From positions 107,000 through 170,999 of the forward strand of contig NZ_RYZZ01000030.1 of assembly GCF_003989135.1 (NCBI RefSeq): a stretch of DNA of 64,000 nucleotides, read 5' to 3'. The translations under genes and the position numbers were made by a program. The notes beneath the pieces are model-generated. The model saw only the letters and a list, made by a program, of their open reading frames with translations. It made no database searches and was not told the DNA's origin. Positions within the stretch are counted from its first letter, which is position 1, and each line of letters opens with the position of its first letter. This DNA is from Peribacillus cavernae. GTDB lineage: Bacteria; Bacillota; Bacilli; Bacillales; DSM-1321. Shown here one piece after another: positions 25,009-33,240 of this stretch.

Positions 25009-26652
25009 TCACCTTTCCACGTGAATTTTATTTTTAATATCTTCTCTCAGTACATATTTTTGAACTTTTCCACTGATTGTTCTTGGGAGTTCTTCAATCA
25101 GTTCCAGTCTTTCAGGCAGTTTCTGTTTTGCGATTTTTTTCGATAACAGGTAGTCAATCATTTGCTCAAAAGTGACAGACTCGCCAGGTTCAGGAACTAC
25201 ATACGCACAGGCCCGTTCCCCCAATCTTTCGTCTGGAATGGCAACAATTGCAATATCCCCGATTTTATCCCATTCATATAGCAGGTTTTCTATTTCAGCG
25301 ACCGGAATGTTTTCGCCTCCACGGATGATAATGTCTTTGGTGCGGCCGGTAATACTGATGAATCCGTTTTCATCTCTAACCGCCCGGTCCCCCGTATCAA
25401 ACCATCCTTCTGCGTCAAAATGCTTCTCTGTAAGGTCTGGCCGTTTGTAATACCCTATAAATACACCGGCTCCTTTGATTTTCAGGTCGCCTTCTTCATT
25501 CGGTAGTGCTTCCCTGGCGTTCTCTGCGAAAATCTTAACCTCTGCTCCCGGGACTCTTCTGCCATCCGTTTGAAAACTGTGTTTTGGATCATCCGGAGCT
25601 ACGGCAATCGCAATGCCGTATTCTGTCATTCCCCAGGCCGGTATGATTTTACAGTCTAATTTCTCTGCTGAGTACGCCACAAGCTTTCGAGGAATAGGAG
25701 CTCCAGGGATTGAGATGAACTTTAATGAAGGAAGAGGAGCTTCCTGTACATGGGTTACTAAGTCCTGTAAAAATGGTGCAGCGGCAAGCATCATGCTTAC
25801 TTTTTCCTCATTGATGATTTCAGCTGCTTTTTCAGTTTTCCAAATGTCTAAATATACAGCAGTGCTCTTAAGATAGGTGGTCAGTAATGCCCCCCATAAA
25901 AACCCTGTTTGGTGCCCCACCGGTGAAACGATAAGATTGCATTCGTTATTCTGTAATTTTTCATAAGTAGCATAATTTCGAATCGTTGATGCAAGGGTAT
26001 TATGAGTATGCATGACCCCCTTTGGCTCTCCTGTCGTTCCGGACGTAAATCCTAATTGGGCAATTGTATTTGGATTTACGTAAGAATAGATTTCAGGGTG
26101 ATGTTCTTTAGAAACAATCTGGTCGAACATGATAAAGCGGTGATCGTCTTTTGGACAATCGCCTACTACTATCACTTTCTCGAGGTCAGGCAAATCGCCC
26201 CACACATCATTCACCATTTCAATATAGTCAAATTTGCGGAATTCATTTGGCACAACAAATACTTTGGACTGCGACTTTCGCAGAATAAACTGAACTTCTT
26301 TTGCCCTGTAGATGTGTGTCAGCCCATTAAAAATTGCTCCAATTTTGTTGATTGCATATAAAATAATCGGAAACTCAAAATAATTGGGGAGCTGCACGGA
26401 GACTACATCTCCCGGCTGCACTCCAAGTGCCCGCAATCCATTTTCACAACGAGTTACTTTATCATAAAGCTCTTGATATGTAAGCTTCTCCTTTCGGTTC
26501 CGCTCAACTGAATATGCCACAACAGCAACCTTATCCGGATGTTCTCTGTAAGCGCTTTCCAAATGGTCAAATAATCTTTCGTTTCGCCATAGTCCTTTCT
26601 CTACATGCTCTGTTATCATCTGATAGGTTAAACGTGATCCTTCCACATGCAT
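25009..26652 (-). CDS. acyl-CoA ligase (AMP-forming), cyclohexanecarboxylate-CoA ligase-like
   Basis: 547-residue adenylate-forming ligase. Motifs: T-S-G-T-T-G-E-P-K-G near 205, W-G-M-T-E-Y-G near 340, F-D-T-G-D-R near 425, and P-R-T-I-S-G-K-V-Q-K at the end. It is a paralogue of the ligase at 33241-34878 along its whole length. Proteins of this subgroup are commonly assigned as cyclohexanecarboxylate- or related ring-acid ligases; the actual substrate needs assay. The reading frame starts at 26691, but GGAGGG precedes the ATG at 26652, leaving a 13-base gap to the SDR gene. Confidence 0.88.
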   Translation of the reverse strand: MHVEGSRLTYQMITEHVEKGLWRNERLFDHLESAYREHPDKVAVVAYSVERNRKEKLTYQELYDKVTRCENGLRALGVQPGDVVSVQLPNYFEFPIILYAINKIGAIFNGLTHIYRAKEVQFILRKSQSKVFVVPNEFRKFDYIEMVNDVWGDLPDLEKVIVVGDCPKDDHRFIMFDQIVSKEHHPEIYSYVNPNTIAQLGFTSGTTGEPKGVMHTHNTLASTIRNYATYEKLQNNECNLIVSPVGHQTGFLWGALLTTYLKSTAVYLDIWKTEKAAEIINEEKVSMMLAAAPFLQDLVTHVQEAPLPSLKFISIPGAPIPRKLVAYSAEKLDCKIIPAWGMTEYGIAIAVAPDDPKHSFQTDGRRVPGAEVKIFAENAREALPNEEGDLKIKGAGVFIGYYKRPDLTEKHFDAEGWFDTGDRAVRDENGFISITGRTKDIIIRGGENIPVAEIENLLYEWDKIGDIAIVAIPDERLGERACAYVVPEPGESVTFEQMIDYLLSKKIAKQKLPERLELIEELPRTISGKVQKYVLREDIKNKIHVER

Positions 26653-26665
26653 TACATTCCCTCCA

Positions 26666-27427
26666 TTAATGAACTGTTTCTCCTCCATCAATCACAATCG
26701 CCTGCCCAGTCATAAAGTCTGATGCTTTTGAAGATAAATAAACCACCAATGGTCCCAGCTCTTCAGGCTTGCCAACACGCCGTAAAGGAATCCTCTTTAA
26801 AATCTTGGTGCGGATCGATTCTTCTGCTAACACCCGTTCATTAATTGAGGTTGCAAAGTATCCAGGGCAAATAGCATTTACATGAATCCCATACCTGGCC
26901 CATTCAACTGCTAGACCACGGGTAAATTGAATCACTCCTCCTTTACTCGTTCCGTATGCGACCAATCGTGGCGTTCCAATTATTCCGTCCATTGATGCGA
27001 TATTGACGATCTTTCCGTTTCCTTGTTTAATCATCATTTCTCCTAGCACCCTGGTGCACTTCATAACTCCAACCAGATTGGTCGAAATAATTTCGTTGAT
27101 TTCCTCGTCCGTGCACTCCGCATAATGACGGTCGATCACAATTCCAGCATTGTTTACTAATATATCCAGCCTGCAGAACTTTTCAACAACATACTGTTTT
27201 AATGCTTTTAAGTCGGCTGATTGCTGCATATCACACCTAAACCCATATGCTGTAATGCCGTTTTCTTTTAAGTAGGAACAGGATTCTTCGATGGTTTTGT
27301 CAGAACGACCTGTGACGATAACAGCGGCCCCTGCTTGACCGAGTGCTTTTGCCATCGATTGCCCAAGCCCCCGTGTTCCGCCAGTAACCAAAGCAACTTT
27401 CCCTGTTAAATCAAAATTTTCAAGCAC
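26666..27427 (-). CDS. short-chain dehydrogenase/reductase (FabG-like)
   Basis: NAD(P)-dependent oxidoreductase of 253 residues. T-G-G-T-R-G-L-G near 16, N-N-A-G near 92, catalytic Ser in I-A-S-M-D-G near 145 and Y-G-T-S-K near 157 are all present, and it ends with the usual G-Q-A-I-V-I-D-G-G. It is more typical of FabG/gluconate-5-dehydrogenase SDRs than of BadH. In the operon it could oxidise a ring or chain hydroxyacyl-CoA. GTG start eight bases after AGGAGG; it overlaps the end of the upstream CoA-transferase gene. Confidence 0.88.
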   Translation of the reverse strand: MLENFDLTGKVALVTGGTRGLGQSMAKALGQAGAAVIVTGRSDKTIEESCSYLKENGITAYGFRCDMQQSADLKALKQYVVEKFCRLDILVNNAGIVIDRHYAECTDEEINEIISTNLVGVMKCTRVLGEMMIKQGNGKIVNIASMDGIIGTPRLVAYGTSKGGVIQFTRGLAVEWARYGIHVNAICPGYFATSINERVLAEESIRTKILKRIPLRRVGKPEELGPLVVYLSSKASDFMTGQAIVIDGGETVH

Positions 27428-28274
27428 TGCCTCTCCTCCTTTTGTCTTCCTCTAAAAGAATGTGTTCCAGCTTTTGAATCCTCTGTATCCCAGTAAGCAG
27501 TTCCAGCTGTCTGATTCCCAGTGGATCTATTTTTTCTCTAAGGATTCTAAGCTGTTCTTCTGAAGGTGGCTCTATTTGTATAATTCCATTTTCACTTAAA
27601 TCAAAAGGAAAACCGGTATTCTCTCGAATATTTTCAATGGTTTCTCCGTGGAAAATGGCTTCTAGAACCGCTCCTTCATTTTCAAAACGGAACACACAGC
27701 TATCGGTTATTAATTTTTGAGGCCCTCTTGCCCGTATGCCCATCCGGTTCAACTCTTCTGCGCGTTCTCCGTAGCCTACACTGCTGCAAAAGTCTACCTG
27801 ATCGACCAATGTTTGACGGGAATGCCGGGTGACGTACAAATGGAAGTTTGGATTAAAGGCGGCCACGTCCGTAATTCCTCCAGCACCAGGTAATCTTATA
27901 ACGGGTTTTGCGTAGTCACCTATCACGACATTGTTGCAATTCCCGAACCGATCAACCTGTGCCGGGCGAATAAATTCCTTTACTTTAAGAGAGGGTACGA
28001 TATCACAATGCATCTCCGTCATTTTAACTTTTTTTAGGCACCCTTCAACAGTGAGCTGCTCCAAATATGTGATCGATAAACTCTCCGTATGTTCAGATAT
28101 GGTGTTTCCGACGGTATACATAAATTGAACCTCCCGTGCGTGGGTTTCTTTAGCCAACAAGAATGCACTGAACACGAGGGGAGTCCCCATTCCTTGTACC
28201 ACAAAGTCGCCAGTTTGAATGAGGCTCGACATATAACAGACCATCATTTCATCTTTCGAGATAGCTGCCATCAT
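27420..28274 (-). CDS. CoA-transferase family I subunit B, IpdB-like
   Basis: Partner of the next gene in a two-subunit family I CoA-transferase or related hydrolase. It carries the IpdB-type segments Q-V-D-R-F-G-N-C-N near residue 130, L-P-G-A-G-G-I near 152 and V-D-Q-V-D-F near 185. IpdAB of actinobacteria opens the last steroid ring as a hydrolase rather than transferring CoA; this similarity raises the possibility of a ring-opening step here, but a plain CoA transfer cannot be excluded. It overlaps subunit A by 26 bases, a strong sign that both are translated together. GGAGG precedes a double ATG. Confidence 0.82.
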   Translation of the reverse strand: MMAAISKDEMMVCYMSSLIQTGDFVVQGMGTPLVFSAFLLAKETHAREVQFMYTVGNTISEHTESLSITYLEQLTVEGCLKKVKMTEMHCDIVPSLKVKEFIRPAQVDRFGNCNNVVIGDYAKPVIRLPGAGGITDVAAFNPNFHLYVTRHSRQTLVDQVDFCSSVGYGERAEELNRMGIRARGPQKLITDSCVFRFENEGAVLEAIFHGETIENIRENTGFPFDLSENGIIQIEPPSEEQLRILREKIDPLGIRQLELLTGIQRIQKLEHILLEEDKRRRGSA

Positions 28275-29103
28275 TTACCTCCTCATCCATTTTTAATAAA
28301 AATGACCTCTTCCGGCTTTCAAGTTCCAACAGGTATTCATCAAATGAATGGCTTTTCATCGTTTTTAAATAGCGAACCAATTCCAGTCCATCCAAAGGGT
28401 AATCTGGATAACAAGAAGTTGGCCAGGATCCGCCCTGTACTTCTACTACCGCATCCACGCTCGCACCAATGATATCTACCTGACCTGAAGGAAGACTGCC
28501 TCTAGGAACTATTTTTTCAGCTGAAACAATGGTATAAGTCGAGAGCTGTGCTAGCTCCACATCAATGCATAGATTCGCTCCAAGGATGGCATTGCCGTTT
28601 TCATCAGCAGCTAACGCATGGATGAAAGTAACTTCTGGTCTTATTGCGGGGATCGCTGGATAAATCTCCCCTGTATAAGGGCATTCAATTCGTTTAATAT
28701 CTTTTCGAACGGTAAGAATATCGCTTCCTAGCAGCGTTCTGCCTGGCATGAATCCAACTCCTTGGGCCGCGGCCCTGATTCCAATACCTAACGTGGTCTC
28801 TGTTTCTTCAGTGATTTTGATTGCGTCTTTCTCAACTGCTTTTCGGTAAGCAGGAGGCAGTCCGAATATTTCTAAGCTAAAAAACGAAGTTCTTACATGT
28901 GAAACGGCTTTCGCTCCAATCAAAAGGTCAGTTTCGTATCCTAAAGTCCAGCCTAAAGCTGTCAAATTCCACTTGCCCTGCTTGATTAATTCGAGTATGA
29001 GAGCGGTAGGACGACGATATATCAGCATACCTCCAACTCCCAGGGTTTGACCATCCTTTATTGGCTTCACAGCTTGCTCTATAGACATTCGTTTTGAAGT
29101 CAT
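28249..29103 (-). CDS. CoA-transferase family I subunit A, IpdA-like
   Basis: 284-residue subunit A. The N-terminus has the G-Q-T-L-G-V-G-G loop near 18 that binds CoA, followed by R-R-P-T-A-L, and the family segment P-E-V-T-F-I-H-A-L-A-A-D near 175 with G-N-A-I-L-G just after. It is adjacent to and overlapping with subunit B, and six bases downstream of a hydroxyacyl-CoA dehydrogenase gene. Role discussed under subunit B; as a pair they likely act on an oxidised ring or dicarboxyl-CoA intermediate. Confidence 0.82.
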   Translation of the reverse strand: MTSKRMSIEQAVKPIKDGQTLGVGGMLIYRRPTALILELIKQGKWNLTALGWTLGYETDLLIGAKAVSHVRTSFFSLEIFGLPPAYRKAVEKDAIKITEETETTLGIGIRAAAQGVGFMPGRTLLGSDILTVRKDIKRIECPYTGEIYPAIPAIRPEVTFIHALAADENGNAILGANLCIDVELAQLSTYTIVSAEKIVPRGSLPSGQVDIIGASVDAVVEVQGGSWPTSCYPDYPLDGLELVRYLKTMKSHSFDEYLLELESRKRSFLLKMDEEVNDGSYLER

Positions 29104-29109
29104 GTCAAT

Positions 29110-29877
29110 TCATTCCTTGACTTCTTCAAGAGATGAATATTCATAAAATCCTTTTTGCGTTTTCTTCCCTTGATATCCCGCATCTACCATCCTGTTTACT
29201 AGTGAAGGAGGAGCATATTTAGTATCATACAGTTCCTGAAAAAGGGTGTTTGCCGTGAAAAGATAATCGTCCAATCCGATCACATCTGCCAATTTCAACG
29301 GCCCCATTGGATAACCCAATCCCAATTCAATTGCTGTATCAAGATCTTCTTTCGTTGTCAATTCATCTTCGTAAGATTGAATAGCGTGATTCATATAGGG
29401 TACAAAAAGTCTGTTTATCAAAAAACCTGGTACATCCTTGGTGCGCACAGGCACTTGACCAATCTTTTTCATTAATTCGTATACTTGTAAATACGGGGTA
29501 TCAGAACATTGCAGAGAACGGATGACTTCTACTAATTTGTCGCGATTTGCTTGTGTGAAGAAGTGCAGTCCAACTACACGTTCTGGATTTCGAATAGAAG
29601 AGGCTATTTCGGCTAGGGATAAAGAGGAAATTGTTATAGCTATAGGCATTTCAGATGGCACTATTTCCTCGATGTGCTTTAGTACCTTAATTTTTTCTGA
29701 CAATTGTTCTGGTACGACTTCTATAATAAACTGACAATCTTGTAAAACTGACATTTTCGCTGGACTCGGTTCGTTAGCCTCCACATATATAGCTGGGATT
29801 CCTGACCCCTGAAACTTTTGGGATAATATTGTCCCGAGATGCCCGGATCCTACTATTCCTATTTGTTGAATTTGCAT
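29110..29877 (-). CDS. 3-hydroxyacyl-CoA dehydrogenase, divergent active-site loop
   Basis: 255-residue NAD-dependent dehydrogenase. Rossmann loop G-S-G-H-L-G near residue 7; catalytic His retained in L-H-F-F-T-Q near 107, but the usual N-P after it is T-Q. The C-terminal domain has G-L-G-Y-P-M-G-P-L-K-L and G-K-K-T-Q-K-G-F-Y-E-Y. It is shorter than its neighbour at 29900 by about 35 residues, mostly in the nucleotide domain. The frame runs back to 29976, but GGAGG lies just before the ATG at 29877. Twin copies of this enzyme side by side suggest substrates of different length or stereochemistry. Confidence 0.88.
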   Translation of the reverse strand: MQIQQIGIVGSGHLGTILSQKFQGSGIPAIYVEANEPSPAKMSVLQDCQFIIEVVPEQLSEKIKVLKHIEEIVPSEMPIAITISSLSLAEIASSIRNPERVVGLHFFTQANRDKLVEVIRSLQCSDTPYLQVYELMKKIGQVPVRTKDVPGFLINRLFVPYMNHAIQSYEDELTTKEDLDTAIELGLGYPMGPLKLADVIGLDDYLFTANTLFQELYDTKYAPPSLVNRMVDAGYQGKKTQKGFYEYSSLEEVKE

Positions 29878-29899
29878 GATACTTCCTCCTTCTCCCAGT

Positions 29900-30775
29900 T
29901 TAAACTGCACCAAACATCCCGGTTTTGTTATATTCGTAAAACCCTTTGCCGGTTTTCTTTCCAAGATGGCCCGCATCTATCATTTTTTTCACCAACGGCG
30001 GAGGAGCAAACCGCTTATCTTTTAATTCGTTATAGAGACTCATTGAGACAGCGTAATGGATGTCTAAGCCGACGTTATCAAGCAGTTCAAATGTGCCCAT
30101 TGGATAGCCTAAGCCGTGTTTCAGGACCAAATCAATGTCTTCGACAGTAGCAATACCCTGTTCCAGGGCGCGGATACAATCATTTTCGAATGGTACAAGT
30201 AAAAGATTCAAAATAAAACCCGGGGTATCTTTCGTGGTAACGACTTTTTTCTTTAAATATTCACTAAATTCCACAGCCTTGTTATAAGTGTCGTCACTTG
30301 TCTCCAGGCCATGGGAAATCTCCACTAGTTTCATTAAAGGTGCAGGATTACAAAAGTGAATCCCGATAACCCGGTCTTGTCTGCCGCAGCCGGAAGCAAT
30401 AGAGGTAATTGACAGTGTTGAAGTATTGGATACGAAAATTGTGTTGTGATTACAAATGGTGTTTAATTCGCGGAATAAGTTATTTTTGATTCTGACATCT
30501 TCGAAAATAGCTTCGACAATTACGTCACAATCTACGAGGTCTTGTAAATCAGTAGTTTCTTGGATGAGATTTAGACGTTCCTGTTTTTGTTGCGGTGTCA
30601 TCTTGCCCCTTTTGACACTGCCTTCGAAAAATGCAGAAATTCGGTTCAGTCCATTTTCAAGATTTTCTGCAGACGTTTCACAAACGACCGTGTCCATACC
30701 CGACTGCAGCATACAAATCGCGATTCCTGCTCCCATAGTTCCACATCCGACAACACCAACTTTTTTAGGTTCCAT
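29900..30775 (-). CDS. 3-hydroxybutyryl-CoA-type dehydrogenase
   Basis: 291-residue NAD-dependent enzyme. G-C-G-T-M-G-A-G near residue 10, E-A-I-F-E-D near 90, catalytic His in I-H-F-C-N-P near 140 and the ending G-K-K-T-G-K-G-F-Y-E-Y are all present. First structural gene of operon A, 71 bases downstream of the IclR regulator gene in the same direction and therefore likely co-transcribed with it or started from the short gap. GGGAGAG ribosome binding site. Confidence 0.92.
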   Translation of the reverse strand: MEPKKVGVVGCGTMGAGIAICMLQSGMDTVVCETSAENLENGLNRISAFFEGSVKRGKMTPQQKQERLNLIQETTDLQDLVDCDVIVEAIFEDVRIKNNLFRELNTICNHNTIFVSNTSTLSITSIASGCGRQDRVIGIHFCNPAPLMKLVEISHGLETSDDTYNKAVEFSEYLKKKVVTTKDTPGFILNLLLVPFENDCIRALEQGIATVEDIDLVLKHGLGYPMGTFELLDNVGLDIHYAVSMSLYNELKDKRFAPPPLVKKMIDAGHLGKKTGKGFYEYNKTGMFGAV

Positions 30776-30846
30776 CTTTTCTCTCCCTTATGTATGATTT
30801 ATAAATTATTAATCTTCAGCCTTTTAGTGCTATTATTATAAGTTTT

Positions 30847-31647
30847 TTACAATGTTGAATATTGTGCTACACCGTATAAGCGCGAAGATAATTCCTTTGT
30901 TAAATTCCCTAGTATTGAACCGTATTCATGAACTTGTTCCATTGTTACCATTGAACTCATGCCAATGCATGACATTGTCATAACCGCTTTATTTGAACTA
31001 TCAAGTACCGGGGAGGCCACCCCAAACAACGTTGGGTAATGTTCCTCCATGCTGATTGCATATCCATGTTCACGTACTTTATCGAGCTCCTTATAAAATT
31101 GTTCTTTCTGAGAAATCGTTTTGTCTGTAAACTGTGTTAATCCTATTTGTTTAATGATTGACTCCCTTTCCATAAAATCCATGAATGCTAGAAAACACTT
31201 CCCATGAGAACCAGCGGTCAAAGGGAAACTCTGGCCTTCCTTAAGGGTAACTGTAACAGGTGCCGGACTTTCCTCTTTTGCTATATAAATCAATCGATTT
31301 TCACCAAACCGCTCTACCAGAACACATGCATGGTTCGTAAGTTTTGAAGCCTGTTTCAGGTATTCTTTTGCAATAGGCAGGTAATCGACCAATTCAGCAG
31401 CACGGTTTCCTAACACAGCCATATATGCCCCTAAACTATAAACTTTTTTGTCCTCATGGAAGGTTACTAGATTATTTTTTTCTAAAGTAAAGAGAATTCG
31501 ATAGCAAGTACTGCGATTAATAGAAAGAGCTTGACTGATTTCGGTAACAGACCCGTGACTGTGTCGATAACTGCTTAAATACTGCAGTATTCGGGCAGCA
31601 GAATCGACTGATGGTATCATATATTTATTGTCTTCTGTTTTGGGCAT
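30847..31647 (-). CDS. IclR-family transcriptional regulator
   Basis: 266-residue regulator with an N-terminal winged HTH (S-A-A-R-I-L-Q-Y-L near 14, R-S-T-C-Y-R-I-L near 45) and the effector-binding IclR domain (about 90-255; H-G-K-C-F-L-A-F and G-V-A-S-P-V-L-D). Such regulators sense aromatic acids or degradation intermediates. It heads operon A. Its own promoter region has two perfect palindromes (31662-31673 and 31707-31720), the latter also found in front of the unit holding the second IclR gene, so autoregulation or cross-regulation is likely. GGAGG precedes the ATG. Confidence 0.92.
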   Translation of the reverse strand: MPKTEDNKYMIPSVDSAARILQYLSSYRHSHGSVTEISQALSINRSTCYRILFTLEKNNLVTFHEDKKVYSLGAYMAVLGNRAAELVDYLPIAKEYLKQASKLTNHACVLVERFGENRLIYIAKEESPAPVTVTLKEGQSFPLTAGSHGKCFLAFMDFMERESIIKQIGLTQFTDKTISQKEQFYKELDKVREHGYAISMEEHYPTLFGVASPVLDSSNKAVMTMSCIGMSSMVTMEQVHEYGSILGNLTKELSSRLYGVAQYSTL

Positions 31648-31661
31648 CTTAACATTCCTCC

Positions 31662-31673
31662 ATACAGCTGTAT
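31662..31673. promoter_or_regulatory. perfect 12-bp palindrome ahead of IclR gene
   Basis: ATACAGCTGTAT lies 15 bases upstream of the regulator start codon, overlapping the leader just before the ribosome binding site. Candidate operator; no direct evidence. Confidence 0.45.
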
Positions 31674-31706
31674 AAAATAACGTTTGTTTGATATGTAATT
31701 AAAAAT

Positions 31707-31720
31707 GTTCATATATGAAC
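31707..31720. promoter_or_regulatory. candidate IclR operator GTTCATATATGAAC
   Basis: Perfect 14-bp palindrome 60 bases upstream of the IclR start. The half containing CATATATGAACTTT recurs at 57105-57117 in front of the unit containing the other IclR gene, and no other copies were noticed, which supports a regulator-specific site. Confidence 0.6.
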
Positions 31721-31813
31721 TTTATCCTCTAATATGATTATATCAGAAAATTCCCTAAATATGAATATATATTTAAAAAATATTACAAATTTTCTTACTA
31801 TTTAATAAAGAAA

Positions 31814-31843
31814 GTTTTCCCTAGTTTTTAACCTAGAGAAAAC
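31814..31843 (-). terminator. terminator of operon B
   Basis: Stem 31814-31824 / 31832-31843 with one mismatch bulge, followed on the minus strand by a T-rich tail. It lies about 30 bases beyond the stop of the decayed SDR gene and closes the sigma-54 operon. Confidence 0.7.
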
Positions 31844-31871
31844 CTTTTTAAAATACACTTATGGAAGGGCA

Positions 31872-32385
31872 TTATCCTATCATGCTATGTCCACCATTTA
31901 CGGGGATTGTTTGATCAGTAATCCAGTCTGACATAGGATCGTAAAGATTAAACAATCCCGCTCACTTCATCAGTGTTTCCTCGTCTTCTTAATGGGAACG
32001 TTTTTTTATTTTCTCTGAAAACGTCTGATCGATATCTCCTTTATCAATCATCCCAAGTGCAACCGTATTGCATTGAACATTTTACGGACCAACCTCATGC
32101 GCTAGCAATTCTATAATCCACTCGTTCCTGCACGTGCAACTGCGGAGAGAATAAGAGATTTATCACTTGTTCACGCGAATCACCGACAATATTTATTATC
32201 TTTTCATTCCTGTTATCCACCAAACTCTTCAATGAGTTTTGCTGTTCTGATGCTTCTTTTTCTGAACTTTGATAATGAAGTGCGATATTAGCGCCTCGAC
32301 TTGCAGCCGCTACTGCGATTCCCCGGCCGATTCCTTTAGCCACCCCTGTCACCAGGATGTTTCTTCCTTCTAGATTCAGATCCAT
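31872..32385 (-). pseudogene. decayed copy of the YxxxK-less SDR gene
   Basis: Opens with an intact start (M-D-L-N-L-E-G-R-N-I-L-V-T-G) nearly identical to the protein at 11645-12394, then loses about 240 bases of the middle and shifts frame. Traces of the C-terminal part (G-D-S-R, then S-L-I-L-S-A-V-A-R-A-G in another frame, and V-N-G-G-H-S-M at the end) are still readable. It lies directly after the intact BadH-like gene, the same order as in the other copy at 11.6-12.8 kb. Confidence 0.9.
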
Positions 32386-32451
32386 TTTGCCTCCCCTATC
32401 ATTACCTTAATAAGAACGGCCACAGGGGCTTCAATCTGTACTGGCCATTCG

Positions 32452-33198
32452 TTACATCATCGTTAAGCCTCCGCTCACAGAAAGGGTTTGCCCTGTTACG
32501 TATTCCGCTTCATCCGAAACAAAATATGCGACCGCTCCGGCTATATCTTTTGGCTGCGCTAACCGCCTGAATGGAATTGCTTTTTCTAAGGCACCCGCAA
32601 GCCCCTCATTATACGAGTCAATTTCTTTAAATAACGGGGTATCGCTCGGTCCCGGTGCAACACAATTGATGTTCAGTTTGTATCGGGCCATTTCTCTCGC
32701 TAGCGTTTTCGTAAGTGCGATGACTCCACCTTTAGCCGCCGAGTAGACCGCTTCACCGCTGGAACCAACTCTTCCAGCATCTGAGGCGATGTTTACGACT
32801 TTTCCGTAGCTGTTTTCTATCATGATCGGCAAAATCTCTTTACAGGTGTGGATATGGCCAAGTAAGTTAATATCCACGATTTTCTTCCATGTGTCCGGCT
32901 CGCTTTTTAGGAAAGGCTCGACCTTATCCCATCCTGCATTATTAATCAATACATCTATTCTTTGAAAAAGATGTATCGCATCTGCCACAGCTTGTTTCAC
33001 ACTATCTAAGTCAGAAACATCGCAAAATATCGCGGCGGCTTCATTGCCAGCTTCTTTAATGAAAGAAACCGTTTCCTGGGCATTTTCTATATTAATATCT
33101 GCAACAATAATTTTCATGGATCGGGAAGCCAGTGTTTTAGCAATCTCTCTGCCGATGCCGCTGCCTGCTCCCGTAACAAATGCTATACGTTGATCCAT
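32452..33198 (-). CDS. badH: BadH-like 2-hydroxycyclohexanecarboxyl-CoA dehydrogenase (SDR)
   Basis: 248-residue SDR with T-G-A-G-S-G-I-G near 8, N-N-A-G-W-D near 88, and the active site in S-D-A-G-R-V-G-S-S-G-E-A-V-Y followed by S-A-A-K. The stretch N-I-A-S-D-A-x-R-V-G-S-S-G-E-A-V-Y and the ending T-G-Q-x-L-S-V-S-G-G-L-T-M match what I recall of BadH from Rhodopseudomonas, which oxidises the ring hydroxyl before ring cleavage by BadI. The BadI-like gene lies two genes upstream in the same operon, which strengthens the call. The ATG at 33198 follows GGAGGG. The specific substrate is inferred from similarity and context. Confidence 0.8.
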   Translation of the reverse strand: MDQRIAFVTGAGSGIGREIAKTLASRSMKIIVADINIENAQETVSFIKEAGNEAAAIFCDVSDLDSVKQAVADAIHLFQRIDVLINNAGWDKVEPFLKSEPDTWKKIVDINLLGHIHTCKEILPIMIENSYGKVVNIASDAGRVGSSGEAVYSAAKGGVIALTKTLAREMARYKLNINCVAPGPSDTPLFKEIDSYNEGLAGALEKAIPFRRLAQPKDIAGAVAYFVSDEAEYVTGQTLSVSGGLTMM

Positions 33199-33240
33199 CA
33201 GTATTCCCTCCATTTGATTTTTCTATACTAGCTTCACCGC

